This document shows positions 45,234-54,200 of a stretch of 64,000 bases of DNA, one piece after another. Positions within the stretch are counted from its first letter, which is position 1. Every line of letters begins with the position of its first letter. This stretch comes from Myxococcales bacterium (GTDB lineage: Bacteria; Myxococcota_A; Polyangia; Polyangiales; Ga0077539), in contig JAEUKI010000091.1 of the NCBI GenBank assembly GCA_016793325.1, positions 1-64,000 of the forward strand, read 5' to 3'. Under the pieces are notes generated by a model that did no database searches, was not told the DNA's origin, and saw only the letters and a list, made by a program, of their open reading frames with translations. The translations under genes were made by a program, and so were the position numbers.

Positions 45234-46949
45234 TCACGGGAGGCGCGTGCACGGCGCCAGGTTGCTCACGGCGTCCTGGCGATCGTTGCACACAAAGGCG
45301 CTCAAGCGCTCGTTGCCGGTGGTCATGCCCGCGAGCCCGATCGCGAAGATCGAGACCTGCGATCCCGCGGCGACGGACACGTTGTTCAGCGTGAGCGCGT
45401 TGGCGGTCATGCCCGAGACGCGCACGGCGAGCGTGGCGTTCGAGAGCGGCATCGCGCTGATGTAGCCGTTGGCGTCGGCGCCCATCGCGCCCATGAACGT
45501 CGGAAACGCAGTGTTCGTCCAGATGGCCGAGAAGGTCGATCCCGAGAGCGCGCCGACGTCGACCGGGGGAGTCCCTGGCGAGGCGTGGACGAAGCGGATG
45601 TTCGCGCGGCCCGCGGCGACCGGCGCGCGCGTGTCGACGAAGGGGCGGAGGTCGAACGCTGTCGCGCCCGAGCTGCCGACGCTCCCGCTCGCGGCGACCG
45701 TGGCCCACGTGCCGGCGGCGAGGTTGGGCAGCGTGTAGTCGGGCAAGCTCGCGAGGGACGCGTCGCAGTTGGTGGCCGTCGCGGCGACGAGGCGCACTTG
45801 CCACTGGCCGGGCGCGAGCGCGAGGTAGCCCGTGACGCTCGGAAACGAGATTCCCGCAGTCACGCCGCGCGATTCGAGCACGGGGCCGACGAACGCCGTC
45901 GTGCCCATGGGGCGCACACAAAAATCGACGGCGGGCGCGTTCGGCGACAAGTGCGCGACGCGCGCGAAGATGCGCTGCGGAAGCAGCGAGCAGTCCGTGA
46001 GGTTGTTGGTCGCGGTTCCGTCGACGCACACGAGCGCGCCGAGCGGCTGCTGATCGCTCGTGAGCTGGCCCACGGCGAACACGGTCACGTTGCGGCCCGC
46101 GGGCAGGGCGAGGCCGTTGAGCTGCAGCGGGTATGCGCCGGGCGCAGGCGTGGTTCCGTTGGCGCGAACCGCGACGTCGACGGTGCCCGAGGGGACCGAG
46201 ACGCTCATCGCGCTCGCGTTGGGGAAGGCCACGTTCGTGAACGGAGCGATCGCGGTGAACGCGCCCGCGGCGAGCGTCCCGACGTCCACCGCGGGCGTCC
46301 CTGGCGACGCGTGGACGAAGCGGATCTTCGTCTGTCCCGCGGCCGCCGCGACCGCATCGTCCACCACGGGAACGAGGTTGAACGCCGTCGCGCCCGATCC
46401 TCCGACGAGCCCCACCGCGGCCACCGTCGCCACCGCGCCCGCCGACAACGCAGGCAGGTTGTACTCGGGCAATCCCGCGAGCGACGTGTCGCAGTTGGCC
46501 GATCCCGGAGCGACCAAACGCACCTGATACTGCCCCGCGGGCAAGTCCAAGTACTGCGTCACGCGCGTGTACGGCAGGCCATCATTGAGCCCGAGCCCGC
46601 GCAGCACGGGCATCCCGAAGGACGCTGCGCCCATCGTGCGCACACAAAAATCCACCGCCGGCGCGTTGGGCGAAAGGTGCGCGACGCGCACGCGAATGCC
46701 CGCGACGCCCGAGTCCGTCACGACTCCAGAGTCCGTGACGACGCCAGAGTCTGTCTCGACTCCAGAGTCGGTGACGACGCCAGAGTCCGTCACGATGCCC
46801 GAGTCACCTGTGCCTGTGTCCGCAGGTGTGATCCCTGAATCTCCAGCGTCCGCAGGCGCTGGCGTCGACGGACAACCCGCGAGACCGAAGGCCGCGAGCA
46901 CGAGGACTCCCGCAGGAGCAGCACAACGAACGAAGCGAGTAGAAGCCAT
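45234..46949 (-). CDS. DUF4397 repeat lipoprotein
   Basis: A 571-aa lipoprotein (MASTRFVRCAAPAGVLVLAA then GLAGC). Residues 35-85 hold a tandem TDSGVV/ETDSGVV repeat. The remainder carries four DUF4397-type domains, starting VRVAHLSPNAPAVDFCVR, IRFVHASPGTPAVDVGTL, ARVAHLSPNAPAVDFCVR and IRFVHASPGTPPVDVGAL; two kinds alternate, so the region arose by duplication of a pair. DUF4397 is a beta domain of cell-surface proteins with no known enzymatic role. Cys pairs (SANCDTSLAG, ATNCDASLAS) may be disulfide-bonded. Confidence 0.85.
   Translation of the reverse strand: MASTRFVRCAAPAGVLVLAAFGLAGCPSTPAPADAGDSGITPADTGTGDSGIVTDSGVVTDSGVETDSGVVTDSGVVTDSGVAGIRVRVAHLSPNAPAVDFCVRTMGAASFGMPVLRGLGLNDGLPYTRVTQYLDLPAGQYQVRLVAPGSANCDTSLAGLPEYNLPALSAGAVATVAAVGLVGGSGATAFNLVPVVDDAVAAAAGQTKIRFVHASPGTPAVDVGTLAAGAFTAIAPFTNVAFPNASAMSVSVPSGTVDVAVRANGTTPAPGAYPLQLNGLALPAGRNVTVFAVGQLTSDQQPLGALVCVDGTATNNLTDCSLLPQRIFARVAHLSPNAPAVDFCVRPMGTTAFVGPVLESRGVTAGISFPSVTGYLALAPGQWQVRLVAATATNCDASLASLPDYTLPNLAAGTWATVAASGSVGSSGATAFDLRPFVDTRAPVAAGRANIRFVHASPGTPPVDVGALSGSTFSAIWTNTAFPTFMGAMGADANGYISAMPLSNATLAVRVSGMTANALTLNNVSVAAGSQVSIFAIGLAGMTTGNERLSAFVCNDRQDAVSNLAPCTRLP
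46725..46815 (-). repeat. 18-bp tandem repeat in the lipoprotein linker
   Basis: Five near-identical 18-bp units with the frame-preserving core GAGTCxGTxACGACxCCA, coding for TDSGVV or TDSGVE. Copy number can change without breaking the frame. Confidence 0.65.
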
Positions 46950-47274
46950 GGTGTTCGATCCTCCGCGCGGACTCGATGCGCGTCGAAGAGGGCGTGATCG
47001 GCTCGTAGACGCGCGGCGACGCGCGCTCGTACAACGACGTACGAGCCCGCGCGCAGCGGTCCGCGCAGGAAGACACACACAATCAACACGCGTTTCGAAA
47101 ACGTGGAGACTGTGCGCGCGACCTGCGACCCAACGGGGTAGCGAACACCCTCGTCGACGACGATGGCAGAGTGGTCTCTTGCCTCGACCGCGACGCACTT
47201 CCGATGCGTCGAAGTGCGCCGTTGTTGCGCGATCGTGCTACGAATTTCGCGCGCTGATTCTCAGCGCAAACCGC

Positions 47275-49212
47275 TCATCCTGCGTGCTGCGCGCGATCGT
47301 TCGGCGCAGCCTCACGAGACGTGAGCTCGGACAGCGTGCTGTCGAGGTAGCCGTCGAGCACTTCGATCGCGGACTCGTAGTACTCGCGCTGGGGCATGAC
47401 GTACGCGCCCGCGACGCGGCCTCGCACAGCGTCGAGCATCTCGCGCGCGACGCGGACGCCCTCGCGACGCGCGGGCTCGCCGGTGCCCACTTTGCGCATG
47501 CGCTCGCGGATGGCCTCGGGGATCTGCATTCCAGGAACTTCGTTGTGCAAGAACTCAGCGTTCTTGAAGCTGATCAGCGGGCAGAGCCCGACCATCACAG
47601 GGACGTTGAGCGGCGCGATGTCATCGAGAAACCGCTCGAGCACCGCGGGCTCGTACACGGGCTGGGTCATCACGACCTCGGCCCCTGCTTGCACCTTGCG
47701 GCGCAGCTTCGCGAGCTCGCCTTCGTAGTCCATCGCCGCGGGCTCGGCGCCGGTCGCGAGCAAGAAGCTCGTCGCGCCGCCGAACGCCTTTCCGCCAGGG
47801 TCGCGGCCGTGATTGAAGCCGCGGATCATGCGGAGCGCGCCGACCGAATCCATGTCGTACACGGGCGTGCACGACGGGTAGTCGCCCATCTTCGGCGGGT
47901 CGCCGGTGATCACGACGAGGTTGCGGATCCCGAGCTCGTGCGCGCCGAGGACGTGCGCGACCATGCCCAGGATGTTTCGATCTCGGCAGCACACATGGAG
48001 GATCGTCTCGATCCCCACGGCTTGCTCGACGCGAACGGCCATCGCGAGGTTGCCCATGCGCGCGCTCGCGCGAGGCCCGTCGGCGATGTTGATCGCGTCG
48101 ACGCCCGAGCGCTGGAGCATCCGAACGTGATCGAGCGTCTTGGCGAGGGACAAGTGAGAGGGAGGGTTGACCTCGACGCTCGCGACGAAGCGCTTGCCGA
48201 GCTTCGATCCGAGCCGTGATTTCTGCGAGATCGAGAGCACCTCGACGCCCGGCGGAGGCACCGGGGTACCGCCTTCGATCGCGCCGGAGGGGCCGTCGGC
48301 TTCGACGCTCTGCGACGCTTGCGCCGCGGCGCGCATCTTCACGGAGCCCACGAGCTCGCGGATGTGCTCGGGCGTCGTTCCGCAGCAGCCGCCGACGACG
48401 CGAACGCCGAGCTTGATGAGCCGCTTGGCGTACACGCCGAAGTACTCGGGCGTGGCCATGTAGACCATGCGTCCGTCGAGCCTGCGCGGGAGCCCTGCGT
48501 TGGGCATCGCCACGAGGGGCAAGCCGACGTGCCGCATCTTCTCGATGTTTTCGTAGACGCCCGCGGGGCCGTCGCCGCAGTTGACGCCGATGATGTCCGC
48601 GCCCCACTGGGCGAGCAGCTCGGACATGCGCTCGGGGGTTGTTCCGTCGGCCATCGTTCCGAACGCGTCGTACGAGACCATGACCATGAGGGGCAGGTCG
48701 CTCACCGAGCGCGCCGCGGACATCGCGAGCTGCACCTCGTCTGGGTGCCGCATGGTCTCGATCGCCAGGACGTCGGGCTTGTGCCGGCCCGAGAGCATCC
48801 CCTCGATCTGCTCGATGAACGCCGCGCGAATCGCGTCGCGCTCTTCGGGCGGCAGGCTCTTCATGTTGAGCCCCGTCGGGCCGATCGCGCCGGCGATGAA
48901 CGCGCGGTGCGGCGACTCGCTCACCGCTTGGTGAACGAGGGCCACGCCCGCCGCGTTGATTTCACGCACACGTTCGGCGAAGCCGAAGCGCTGCAGCCGA
49001 AAGCGATTGGCGCCGAACGTGTTGCTCTCGATGAGCTGCGCGCCCGACTTGAGATACTCGCTGTGAATGCGCTTGATGAGCTCGGGGCGCGAGAGGCACA
49101 GCTCGTCGTAGTTGGTCGTAAAGAGCACGCCGTTGGCGTAGAGCTGCGTGCCCATCGCGCCGTCTGCGACGAGCGGAGCGTCGCGGACGGTCTCGAGGAA
49201 TGTGTTGCTCAT
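47275..49212 (-). CDS. Bifunctional homocysteine S-methyltransferase / methylene-THF reductase
   Basis: A 645-aa fusion. Residues 1-300 are the homocysteine methyltransferase domain: APLVADGAMGTQLYANG, SNTFGANRFRLQRFG, IGPTGLNMKSLPPEE, ADIIGVNCGDGP and the zinc motif VVGGCCGTTPEHIREL. Residues 350-625 are a MetF-type 5,10-methylenetetrahydrofolate reductase: RFVASVEVNPPSHLSLAKTL, VVITGDPPKMG, AEVVMTQPVYEPAVLERFLD and VPVMVGLCPLISF. The first half uses methyl-THF or another donor to make methionine, and the second supplies methyl-THF, so both steps lie on one chain. The fusion is known in several bacterial groups. The ATG is set by the N-terminal match. Confidence 0.92.
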   Translation of the reverse strand: MSNTFLETVRDAPLVADGAMGTQLYANGVLFTTNYDELCLSRPELIKRIHSEYLKSGAQLIESNTFGANRFRLQRFGFAERVREINAAGVALVHQAVSESPHRAFIAGAIGPTGLNMKSLPPEERDAIRAAFIEQIEGMLSGRHKPDVLAIETMRHPDEVQLAMSAARSVSDLPLMVMVSYDAFGTMADGTTPERMSELLAQWGADIIGVNCGDGPAGVYENIEKMRHVGLPLVAMPNAGLPRRLDGRMVYMATPEYFGVYAKRLIKLGVRVVGGCCGTTPEHIRELVGSVKMRAAAQASQSVEADGPSGAIEGGTPVPPPGVEVLSISQKSRLGSKLGKRFVASVEVNPPSHLSLAKTLDHVRMLQRSGVDAINIADGPRASARMGNLAMAVRVEQAVGIETILHVCCRDRNILGMVAHVLGAHELGIRNLVVITGDPPKMGDYPSCTPVYDMDSVGALRMIRGFNHGRDPGGKAFGGATSFLLATGAEPAAMDYEGELAKLRRKVQAGAEVVMTQPVYEPAVLERFLDDIAPLNVPVMVGLCPLISFKNAEFLHNEVPGMQIPEAIRERMRKVGTGEPARREGVRVAREMLDAVRGRVAGAYVMPQREYYESAIEVLDGYLDSTLSELTSREAAPNDRAQHAG

Positions 49213-49351
49213 GGTGGGTGAATATCGTGGACAGAGAACGAGTGCTGTCGTGTACGGCGGGGTATCTACGCCCGGACGTGCGCGAGGGCAAAGGGGCGCC
49301 GCGGTCCCACGGGTGCGGTTGTGCTCGGACGGGCGTCTGCCGCGCTTACTG

Positions 49352-49447
49352 CGGCTCCGCCTTCCGTTGGCTACACGCGGGCTGAGTTTCTCTGGAGATT
49401 TCCCAGGAGTGAGCTCACTGCGTGTAGTCCTTCCAACGGGGCGTCGC
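49352..49447 (+). repeat. Dispersed palindromic repeat, family A copy 3
   Basis: Starts GCGGCTCCGCCTTCCGTTGG and ends CCTTCCAACGGGGCGTCG like copy 2, with the same pairing ends. The middle differs (GGGCTGAGTTTCTCTGGAG) and is shared with copy 4. It lies right after the stop of the 208-aa lipoprotein gene. Confidence 0.7.
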
Positions 49448-49448
49448 T

Positions 49449-50075
49449 CTAGCGCTGCGCGGTCGCGAGCGGAAGCACCGTCGTTTCGCTGCGACACGCG
49501 CGGCCGAGCTCGGCGCTCGACGCTTGTCGTCCCCCGACGCGAAGCGCGAGCGTGTCGAACGGGAGCGTTCCTTCGCCGCGCTCGGGGGCGCGCAGAAGGA
49601 GCAGCGCTCCGTCGGTCCCCACGGTGATGCGCGAGCCGTCGGGCTCGATCGTCGAGCGGTCGCGCCCCTGGCAGGCCTCGGGCTCTTGGCCGTACGTTCC
49701 CTCGAGCATCGCGGGGAGCAGGTCGTCGCACCCGCGCCGCGTCGCGCAGCTCGCCATCACGAGCGCGTAGCGCGCGATGGGGCGCGACGGCTCGTCGCAG
49801 CGAGAGAGCGTCGCGCGCGCGCCGCACGCGCCGATTTCGCTGCGCACCGGGGCGGTGAACGTCACGCGAAGGCAGCCCCCTGCGCCCTCGAGCCGCACGG
49901 CGTACTCGCGCTCGACCTGGTCGAGCTCGTCGGGCAGCGCTCCCTCGGCGATCGCGCGCGTGATCGTGATGGGGCAGGTGTCTCTCGGCGGTCCGGCGGA
50001 CTCGGCCCCGCGGCAGCCGAGGAGCGCGAGCGGGACCGCGCGGGCGAACCATGAAAACGTGTGTCGAAGCGTCAT
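49449..50075 (-). CDS. Predicted lipoprotein coupled to Ser/Thr kinase
   Basis: The ATG at 50075 overlaps the kinase stop (ATGA), fixing the start. The 208-aa precursor has signal MTLRHTFSWFARAVPLALLG then Cys. Cys pairs occur in the mature part (RDTCPITITR, GGCLRVTFT, GACGARATLSRC, MASCATRRGC, EACQGRD), so several disulfides are likely. A periplasmic or surface partner of the kinase is plausible from coupling alone. A family A repeat follows the stop. Confidence 0.7.
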   Translation of the reverse strand: MTLRHTFSWFARAVPLALLGCRGAESAGPPRDTCPITITRAIAEGALPDELDQVEREYAVRLEGAGGCLRVTFTAPVRSEIGACGARATLSRCDEPSRPIARYALVMASCATRRGCDDLLPAMLEGTYGQEPEACQGRDRSTIEPDGSRITVGTDGALLLLRAPERGEGTLPFDTLALRVGGRQASSAELGRACRSETTVLPLATAQR

Positions 50076-52183
50076 CGCTTGGTCTTCTCGTCTCGGGCGC
50101 GCTGATCGCTCGTCCGTTGTGCGCCCTCGGGCGCGTCGTCGGGCACCGCTTGGCGGAGCTGCCACGCTTGCAAAAAGAGCTTCTTCTCTGCGTCCGAAAG
50201 CTGATCGCGGATGCGTCCAGCGACGAGCGTCGGCGTGAGGACCATCGCCGCGCTCGCCGCGAGCAAGAACGCGAGCGTCGCCGTCGGAGAGAGCTCGACG
50301 GCGCGCGGCAACAGCACGAGCGCCCCGTCGCGAAACTCGAAGGACCTCGGGACCAGCCCGACGAGCTCGAGCACGACGGGCGCGAGCGCCGCGAGGACGC
50401 CGGCCGCGAGCGAGAGCTTTCTCAGTGATTTGTCGGCGAAGAGCGCGAAGAGCATCCCGTTGGTGGCCACGAGCGTCGGCACCACGATGAAGGGCGAGAC
50501 GAACACGCTCATCCACGACACGGCCGCGGTGCTCAGCGACAAGAGCGCGATCGCCGCGCCGGGACCGACGGTCTTTCGCACAGAGAAGAGCCGCGAGAGG
50601 CCGCTCGTGGCCGCGACGAGCGCGATCGCGACGAGGGCCGCGGGCCAGTTGCGAACGCCCATCCAGAGCAAGAGCGGCGTGACCGCGAGCCACGTCGCGT
50701 AGCGCACGGCGCCGATGCGCATCGCGCTCGCCTTCGCGTCGACCGAGGCTCGCTCGAGCTCCGCGGCGGCCGCGGGTGGAACGTCCTTGGGCGCCTCGGT
50801 CAACAAGAGCGCCAACGTCGTGCGCGCGAGGGCGTTTGTCGGGTCGAACGCGAGCGCGCGGGACACTTCGCGCAGCGCCGACGCGCGCGCTTCGAGCGCC
50901 GCGGGGCCGCGGTCATCGAGGGCTCTCTGCGCGAGCGCGTACGCGTTGCGGGCGCCCTCTTCGGCGATCGCGCGTCGCTTCTCGGCGTCGCGGTCCCCGT
51001 CGAGAAAGCGCTCGATGTGCTCGGACAGCTCGCGCGCGGTCCCGATGCGTTGCCGCGGGTCGAGCGCGAGCGCTCTCTCGCACAGCGCGTCGAGCTCTGG
51101 GGGAACCTCTTCGGCAGGGCCCCTCGCGCTCGGACGTCCGTCGACCACGCCTGCGTTGAGCGCGAGGATCTCCATCATGCTCGCGCCCTGGTGCAAGCGA
51201 TGGCCCGCGAGGATCTCGAACAAGATCGCGCCGAGCGCGTACACGTCGCTGCGGGCGTCGAGGCGCTCGATCTCGCCGCGGGCTTGTTCGGGGGACATGT
51301 AGCCGGGCGTTCCCATGAGCGAGCCGGCGATGGTCTGCGCGGGTTGCGCGCTGACTTCTCGGGACACTTGCAGTGTGTCGTCCGAGCGAACGTCGTGCGT
51401 CCCGACCACCTTTGCGATGCCCCAGTCGAGCACGTGAACCTCGCCGTGATCGCCGAGCATCACGTTGGACGGCTTGAGGTCCCGGTGCAAAACGCCCCTC
51501 GCGTGCGCGAAATCAATGGCGAGGCACAGCTGCGAAAACGCTGTCAAAAGCCGTCTCCGCGTGAACCTCGCCTTCGCGCGCGCGTCGCCCGAGACCATGA
51601 GCGCGATGGCGTCTTCGAGCGTGATCCCCCGCACGCGCTTCATCGTGAAGAACGGGTGTCCGCCGGGGATCACGCCGAGGTCGTACACGGGCACGACGCT
51701 CGGGTGCTCGAGCTGCCCCTGCACGCGCGCCTCGCGGACGAAGCGCTGCAGCGCGTCCGCGTTTTCGCTGGGATCCGCGCGCATGATCTTCACCGCGATG
51801 TCGCGGCCCACCACGTCGTCGTGGCACAGCTGGACCTCGCCCATGCCCCCGACGCCGAGCGTCTTCTTGAACGCGTACCGCACCGACCAGCTCGCGGCTT
51901 GCGCCATCGGCTGATCGACGGACACCTGTTGCGGCGTCGTGAACGTGTCTCTCGTCGGATCCGCGACGATCGGCGTGATGGGCTCGTCCTCGTCGCTGAG
52001 CGCCACGACAGTGCGCGCGGTCGTGAGCGTCGGCGTCGCGCTCGGAGGCAGCGGCGCGGACGAGTTGATCATCGTGTCGAGCGTCCCGATGTGGCCGCTG
52101 TTGGGGGCGTCGGCGCTCGTGGCGGGGCTCTTGATCAGCGTGGCGACCTGATCGTCGGTCTCGTTGCGAGTCGGCGGTGCCAT
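50072..52183 (-). CDS. Membrane Ser/Thr protein kinase
   Basis: A 703-aa Hanks-type kinase. Residues 1-100 are Thr/Ser/Pro-rich and disordered. The catalytic domain (about 105-395) has KKTLGVGGMGEVQLCH (Gly loop), IAVKIM (Lys), GVLHRDLKPSNVMLG, HVLDWGIAKVVG (DWG in place of DFG, common in myxobacterial kinases), GTPGYMSPEQARGEI and SDVYALGAILFEIL. After a helical region come four to five membrane segments (about 490-655), then a charged tail. It presumably phosphorylates cytoplasmic targets in response to a membrane or envelope signal. It is coupled to the lipoprotein gene downstream. Confidence 0.9.
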   Translation of the reverse strand: MAPPTRNETDDQVATLIKSPATSADAPNSGHIGTLDTMINSSAPLPPSATPTLTTARTVVALSDEDEPITPIVADPTRDTFTTPQQVSVDQPMAQAASWSVRYAFKKTLGVGGMGEVQLCHDDVVGRDIAVKIMRADPSENADALQRFVREARVQGQLEHPSVVPVYDLGVIPGGHPFFTMKRVRGITLEDAIALMVSGDARAKARFTRRRLLTAFSQLCLAIDFAHARGVLHRDLKPSNVMLGDHGEVHVLDWGIAKVVGTHDVRSDDTLQVSREVSAQPAQTIAGSLMGTPGYMSPEQARGEIERLDARSDVYALGAILFEILAGHRLHQGASMMEILALNAGVVDGRPSARGPAEEVPPELDALCERALALDPRQRIGTARELSEHIERFLDGDRDAEKRRAIAEEGARNAYALAQRALDDRGPAALEARASALREVSRALAFDPTNALARTTLALLLTEAPKDVPPAAAAELERASVDAKASAMRIGAVRYATWLAVTPLLLWMGVRNWPAALVAIALVAATSGLSRLFSVRKTVGPGAAIALLSLSTAAVSWMSVFVSPFIVVPTLVATNGMLFALFADKSLRKLSLAAGVLAALAPVVLELVGLVPRSFEFRDGALVLLPRAVELSPTATLAFLLAASAAMVLTPTLVAGRIRDQLSDAEKKLFLQAWQLRQAVPDDAPEGAQRTSDQRARDEKTKR

Positions 52184-52298
52184 GCGTCGTCTGCGCGAGA
52201 GCGTATCGCACGACCGCGTTTGTGCGGTGCTTTGTGTGCGTATCGAACGCAGCGCGCGATCACGCTCGAGGCGCTGTCGTTCAGCGTTGCATCAGTGC

Positions 52299-52317
52299 GC
52301 CGCCTACCCGAGGCGGC
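52299..52317 (-). terminator. GC-rich hairpin after a lipoprotein gene
   Basis: GCCGCCT-ACCCG-AGGCGGC, a perfect 7-bp stem just past the stop of the 185-aa lipoprotein gene on the minus strand. No T run follows, so termination is uncertain. Confidence 0.35.
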
Positions 52318-52327
52318 CTCGCCACTA

Positions 52328-52885
52328 TCAAGCGAAGGGCGAGCAGGGCGTCGGGCACGGTGAGGAGTCTACGGTTCCGTCGATCGAGCGCAGGACGTAG
52401 GCGACGCGTTGGCCGGCGGTTCCGCTGATCGTGCAGTCGGACGCGGTCGACGTGCACGAGAAGTTGCTGCGCGAAATGTTGCCGAGCTCGAAGCGGTTCG
52501 AGCACTGTTGGTTTGGCACTTCGACGGTGGGGCACGGTCCGTACTGCGGCGCTCCCGAGGCGGTGATCCCGAAGAGACAGCCGCTGGTCGCAGGGCAGAA
52601 CACGGTTGTCGCGGGGTCTCCGGTGCGCGGCTGTCCCTCGCCGTACACGACCGCGCAGCCCGCGGCGGTGGTGCACGTGAACTCCCCGTTGAACGTGGGT
52701 GAGCACGGCGCGATGTCGACCATGGGCCGCGTGGACGCTGGCGGATTGATCACCCCCGACGGAACCGCGTACCCGCGCACGCACGCTCCCGGCGGGTTGC
52801 CCATCGGCTGCGAAGGGGGACACCCGACGAGCGCCGCCGCGAGCACCGAAGGAACAACCAGAGACCGGCCGGTGTGTGTGCGCAC
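52328..52885 (-). CDS. Cys-rich predicted lipoprotein
   Basis: Taken from the GTG at 52885 (VRTHTGRSLVVPSVLAAALV then GCPP), which gives a lipoprotein signal; an upstream ATG at 52981 would put the signal inside the chain and begin in a C-type repeat. The 185-aa precursor has about 12 Cys in the mature part (GACVRGYAVP, IAPCSPTFNGEFTCTTAAGC, VFCPATSGC, GPCPTVEVPNQQC, FSCTSTASDC, SSPCPTPCSP), implying a disulfide-stabilised fold. Family unknown; probably on the envelope surface. Confidence 0.6.
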   Translation of the reverse strand: MRTHTGRSLVVPSVLAAALVGCPPSQPMGNPPGACVRGYAVPSGVINPPASTRPMVDIAPCSPTFNGEFTCTTAAGCAVVYGEGQPRTGDPATTVFCPATSGCLFGITASGAPQYGPCPTVEVPNQQCSNRFELGNISRSNFSCTSTASDCTISGTAGQRVAYVLRSIDGTVDSSPCPTPCSPFA

Positions 52886-52906
52886 AGCGAGAGCATACCG
52901 ACCAAT

Positions 52907-52992
52907 CGGGGACGGTGCTCTGATTGTGAAATTCGCGATAGACCACTGCGCTCCATAGGCAATTTGTTCAGATGCCTCCATGGGTGTTTGTC
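52907..52992 (+). repeat. Dispersed repeat, family C copy 1
   Basis: About 85 bp starting CGGGGACGGTGCTCTGATTG and matching 55962-56047 at most positions (shared blocks: GTGAAATT(C/G)GCGATA, TTGTTCAGATGCC, ATGGGTGT(T/C)TGTC). The copy has no recognisable right end, so it may be truncated. Confidence 0.65.
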
Positions 52993-53119
52993 ACGAGCGC
53001 GCAGGTCTCGGTCCGCGATCCGCGATGGTCTTTCGAAGCCGAGCACGCGTGTGCGCGCTGCGTTGCTCGCGGTGGCCCCGAGTTCGCGCCGCGTGCACGA
53101 CTCGTGTTACGCCCGATCC

Positions 53120-54184
53120 ATGAAGCCGTCGTCTCGCGCCTTCGTCGCGCTGTGGGCCGCCAACACGATTTTGTGTGTCGCCGCGGGATACTCCGTGGGA
53201 GCGCGCTCTCGCGCGACGCCGTGCCGCGCCTCGCGCGCTGTCACGCAGCCCGCCGCGCCCGCTCGCGCCGCCGCTGTCGCTTCGTCGACGCCTTCGCACG
53301 CCGCGCCGTCGAGTGACGCGTTGCCGCCGCTCGTCGAGGGCGCGACCCTGTGGACCGAGCCTGCTCCATCGCGTCCCACCGCTCGCCGCCGCGGAACGCT
53401 CGCTCGCCCCGAGACCGGCGACCCGATTCCATCCGTCGCGCCGCGCACCGGCGCTCGTCTGCAGGCGACGCGCTGGCTCGGCCGCGCGCCGCACGTCCCG
53501 CTCGTCGCGATCGACGGCGAGCGCAGCCTCGAATACGTGGGCGAACAATCATGTCTCCCCTGGTCCCTTCGAGGCGCGCGATGGCGCTCGGTGGACGCGT
53601 GGGGACAGTTCGCGGGCCGCGCGACGACCGCGGGCGGCGAAGGCTACGCCGTGACCAACTGCTACGAACTCGACCTCGCGCTCACCGAGGGAACGGCGGG
53701 CTCGGGGCTCTACGTCAACGAAGACAGCCCGTGGACGCCGCCGCCCTCGGCGCGATTCGAGCCGACGGCGGAGCAACAGACTGCGCTCCAGCGCATGCTT
53801 GCGCAGTACGACGCGCTGCACGTGCGTCGCTTCACGGTGGATGGCGACGCGCAGCGCGACGATCGCAGGGTGATGTACTTTCGAACGCGCGACGCCAACG
53901 GCGAAGATCGCTCGTTTGCTGTGATCGGCGGGCGCTCGTTGTTGATCGCGCGCCTCGAAGCGCGCGAGTGGAGGCTTGTGTTTCAGCAGCGCTCTTCGGC
54001 GCACGCGGGGCCGTCGGCATTTTCGCTGGTCGCTGTGTTCGACATGGACCGCGACGGAACGCCCGAAGTCGTCGTTCACCACGACGAGTTCGATGGCGGA
54101 TGGGACGACGTGATCTACCGCTCGGACGACCACGGCGCGTCCTGGGGCGAGAGCTACCAGAGCGTCGGCGGGAGCACCGCGTAG
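53120..54184 (+). CDS. Predicted exported protein, unknown function
   Basis: A 354-aa protein starting MKPSSRAFVALWAANTILCV, an N-terminal membrane anchor or signal. A 70-residue Ala/Ser/Pro linker follows, then a beta-rich domain (RLQATRWLGRAPHVPLVAID, RWRSVDAWGQFAGR, NCYELDLALTEGTAGSGLYV). Near the end, FSLVAVFDMDRDGTPEVVVH looks like an FG-GAP/EF-hand-like calcium loop (DxDxDGxxE), typical of beta-propeller repeats. No enzymatic motif. It is a lone plus-strand gene facing the VWA gene. Confidence 0.65.
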   Translation: MKPSSRAFVALWAANTILCVAAGYSVGARSRATPCRASRAVTQPAAPARAAAVASSTPSHAAPSSDALPPLVEGATLWTEPAPSRPTARRRGTLARPETGDPIPSVAPRTGARLQATRWLGRAPHVPLVAIDGERSLEYVGEQSCLPWSLRGARWRSVDAWGQFAGRATTAGGEGYAVTNCYELDLALTEGTAGSGLYVNEDSPWTPPPSARFEPTAEQQTALQRMLAQYDALHVRRFTVDGDAQRDDRRVMYFRTRDANGEDRSFAVIGGRSLLIARLEAREWRLVFQQRSSAHAGPSAFSLVAVFDMDRDGTPEVVVHHDEFDGGWDDVIYRSDDHGASWGESYQSVGGSTA

Positions 54185-54200
54185 TCGGCCGAGCTTCGCG

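Noticed and set aside
46725..46815. Regular 18-bp repeats as a CRISPR array
   Set aside because: Units are adjacent without spacers and keep a reading frame inside a lipoprotein gene.
45132..46838. Long plus-strand open frame opposite the DUF4397 gene
   Set aside because: Composition dominated by Arg, Val and His with no family match; shadow of the repeat gene.
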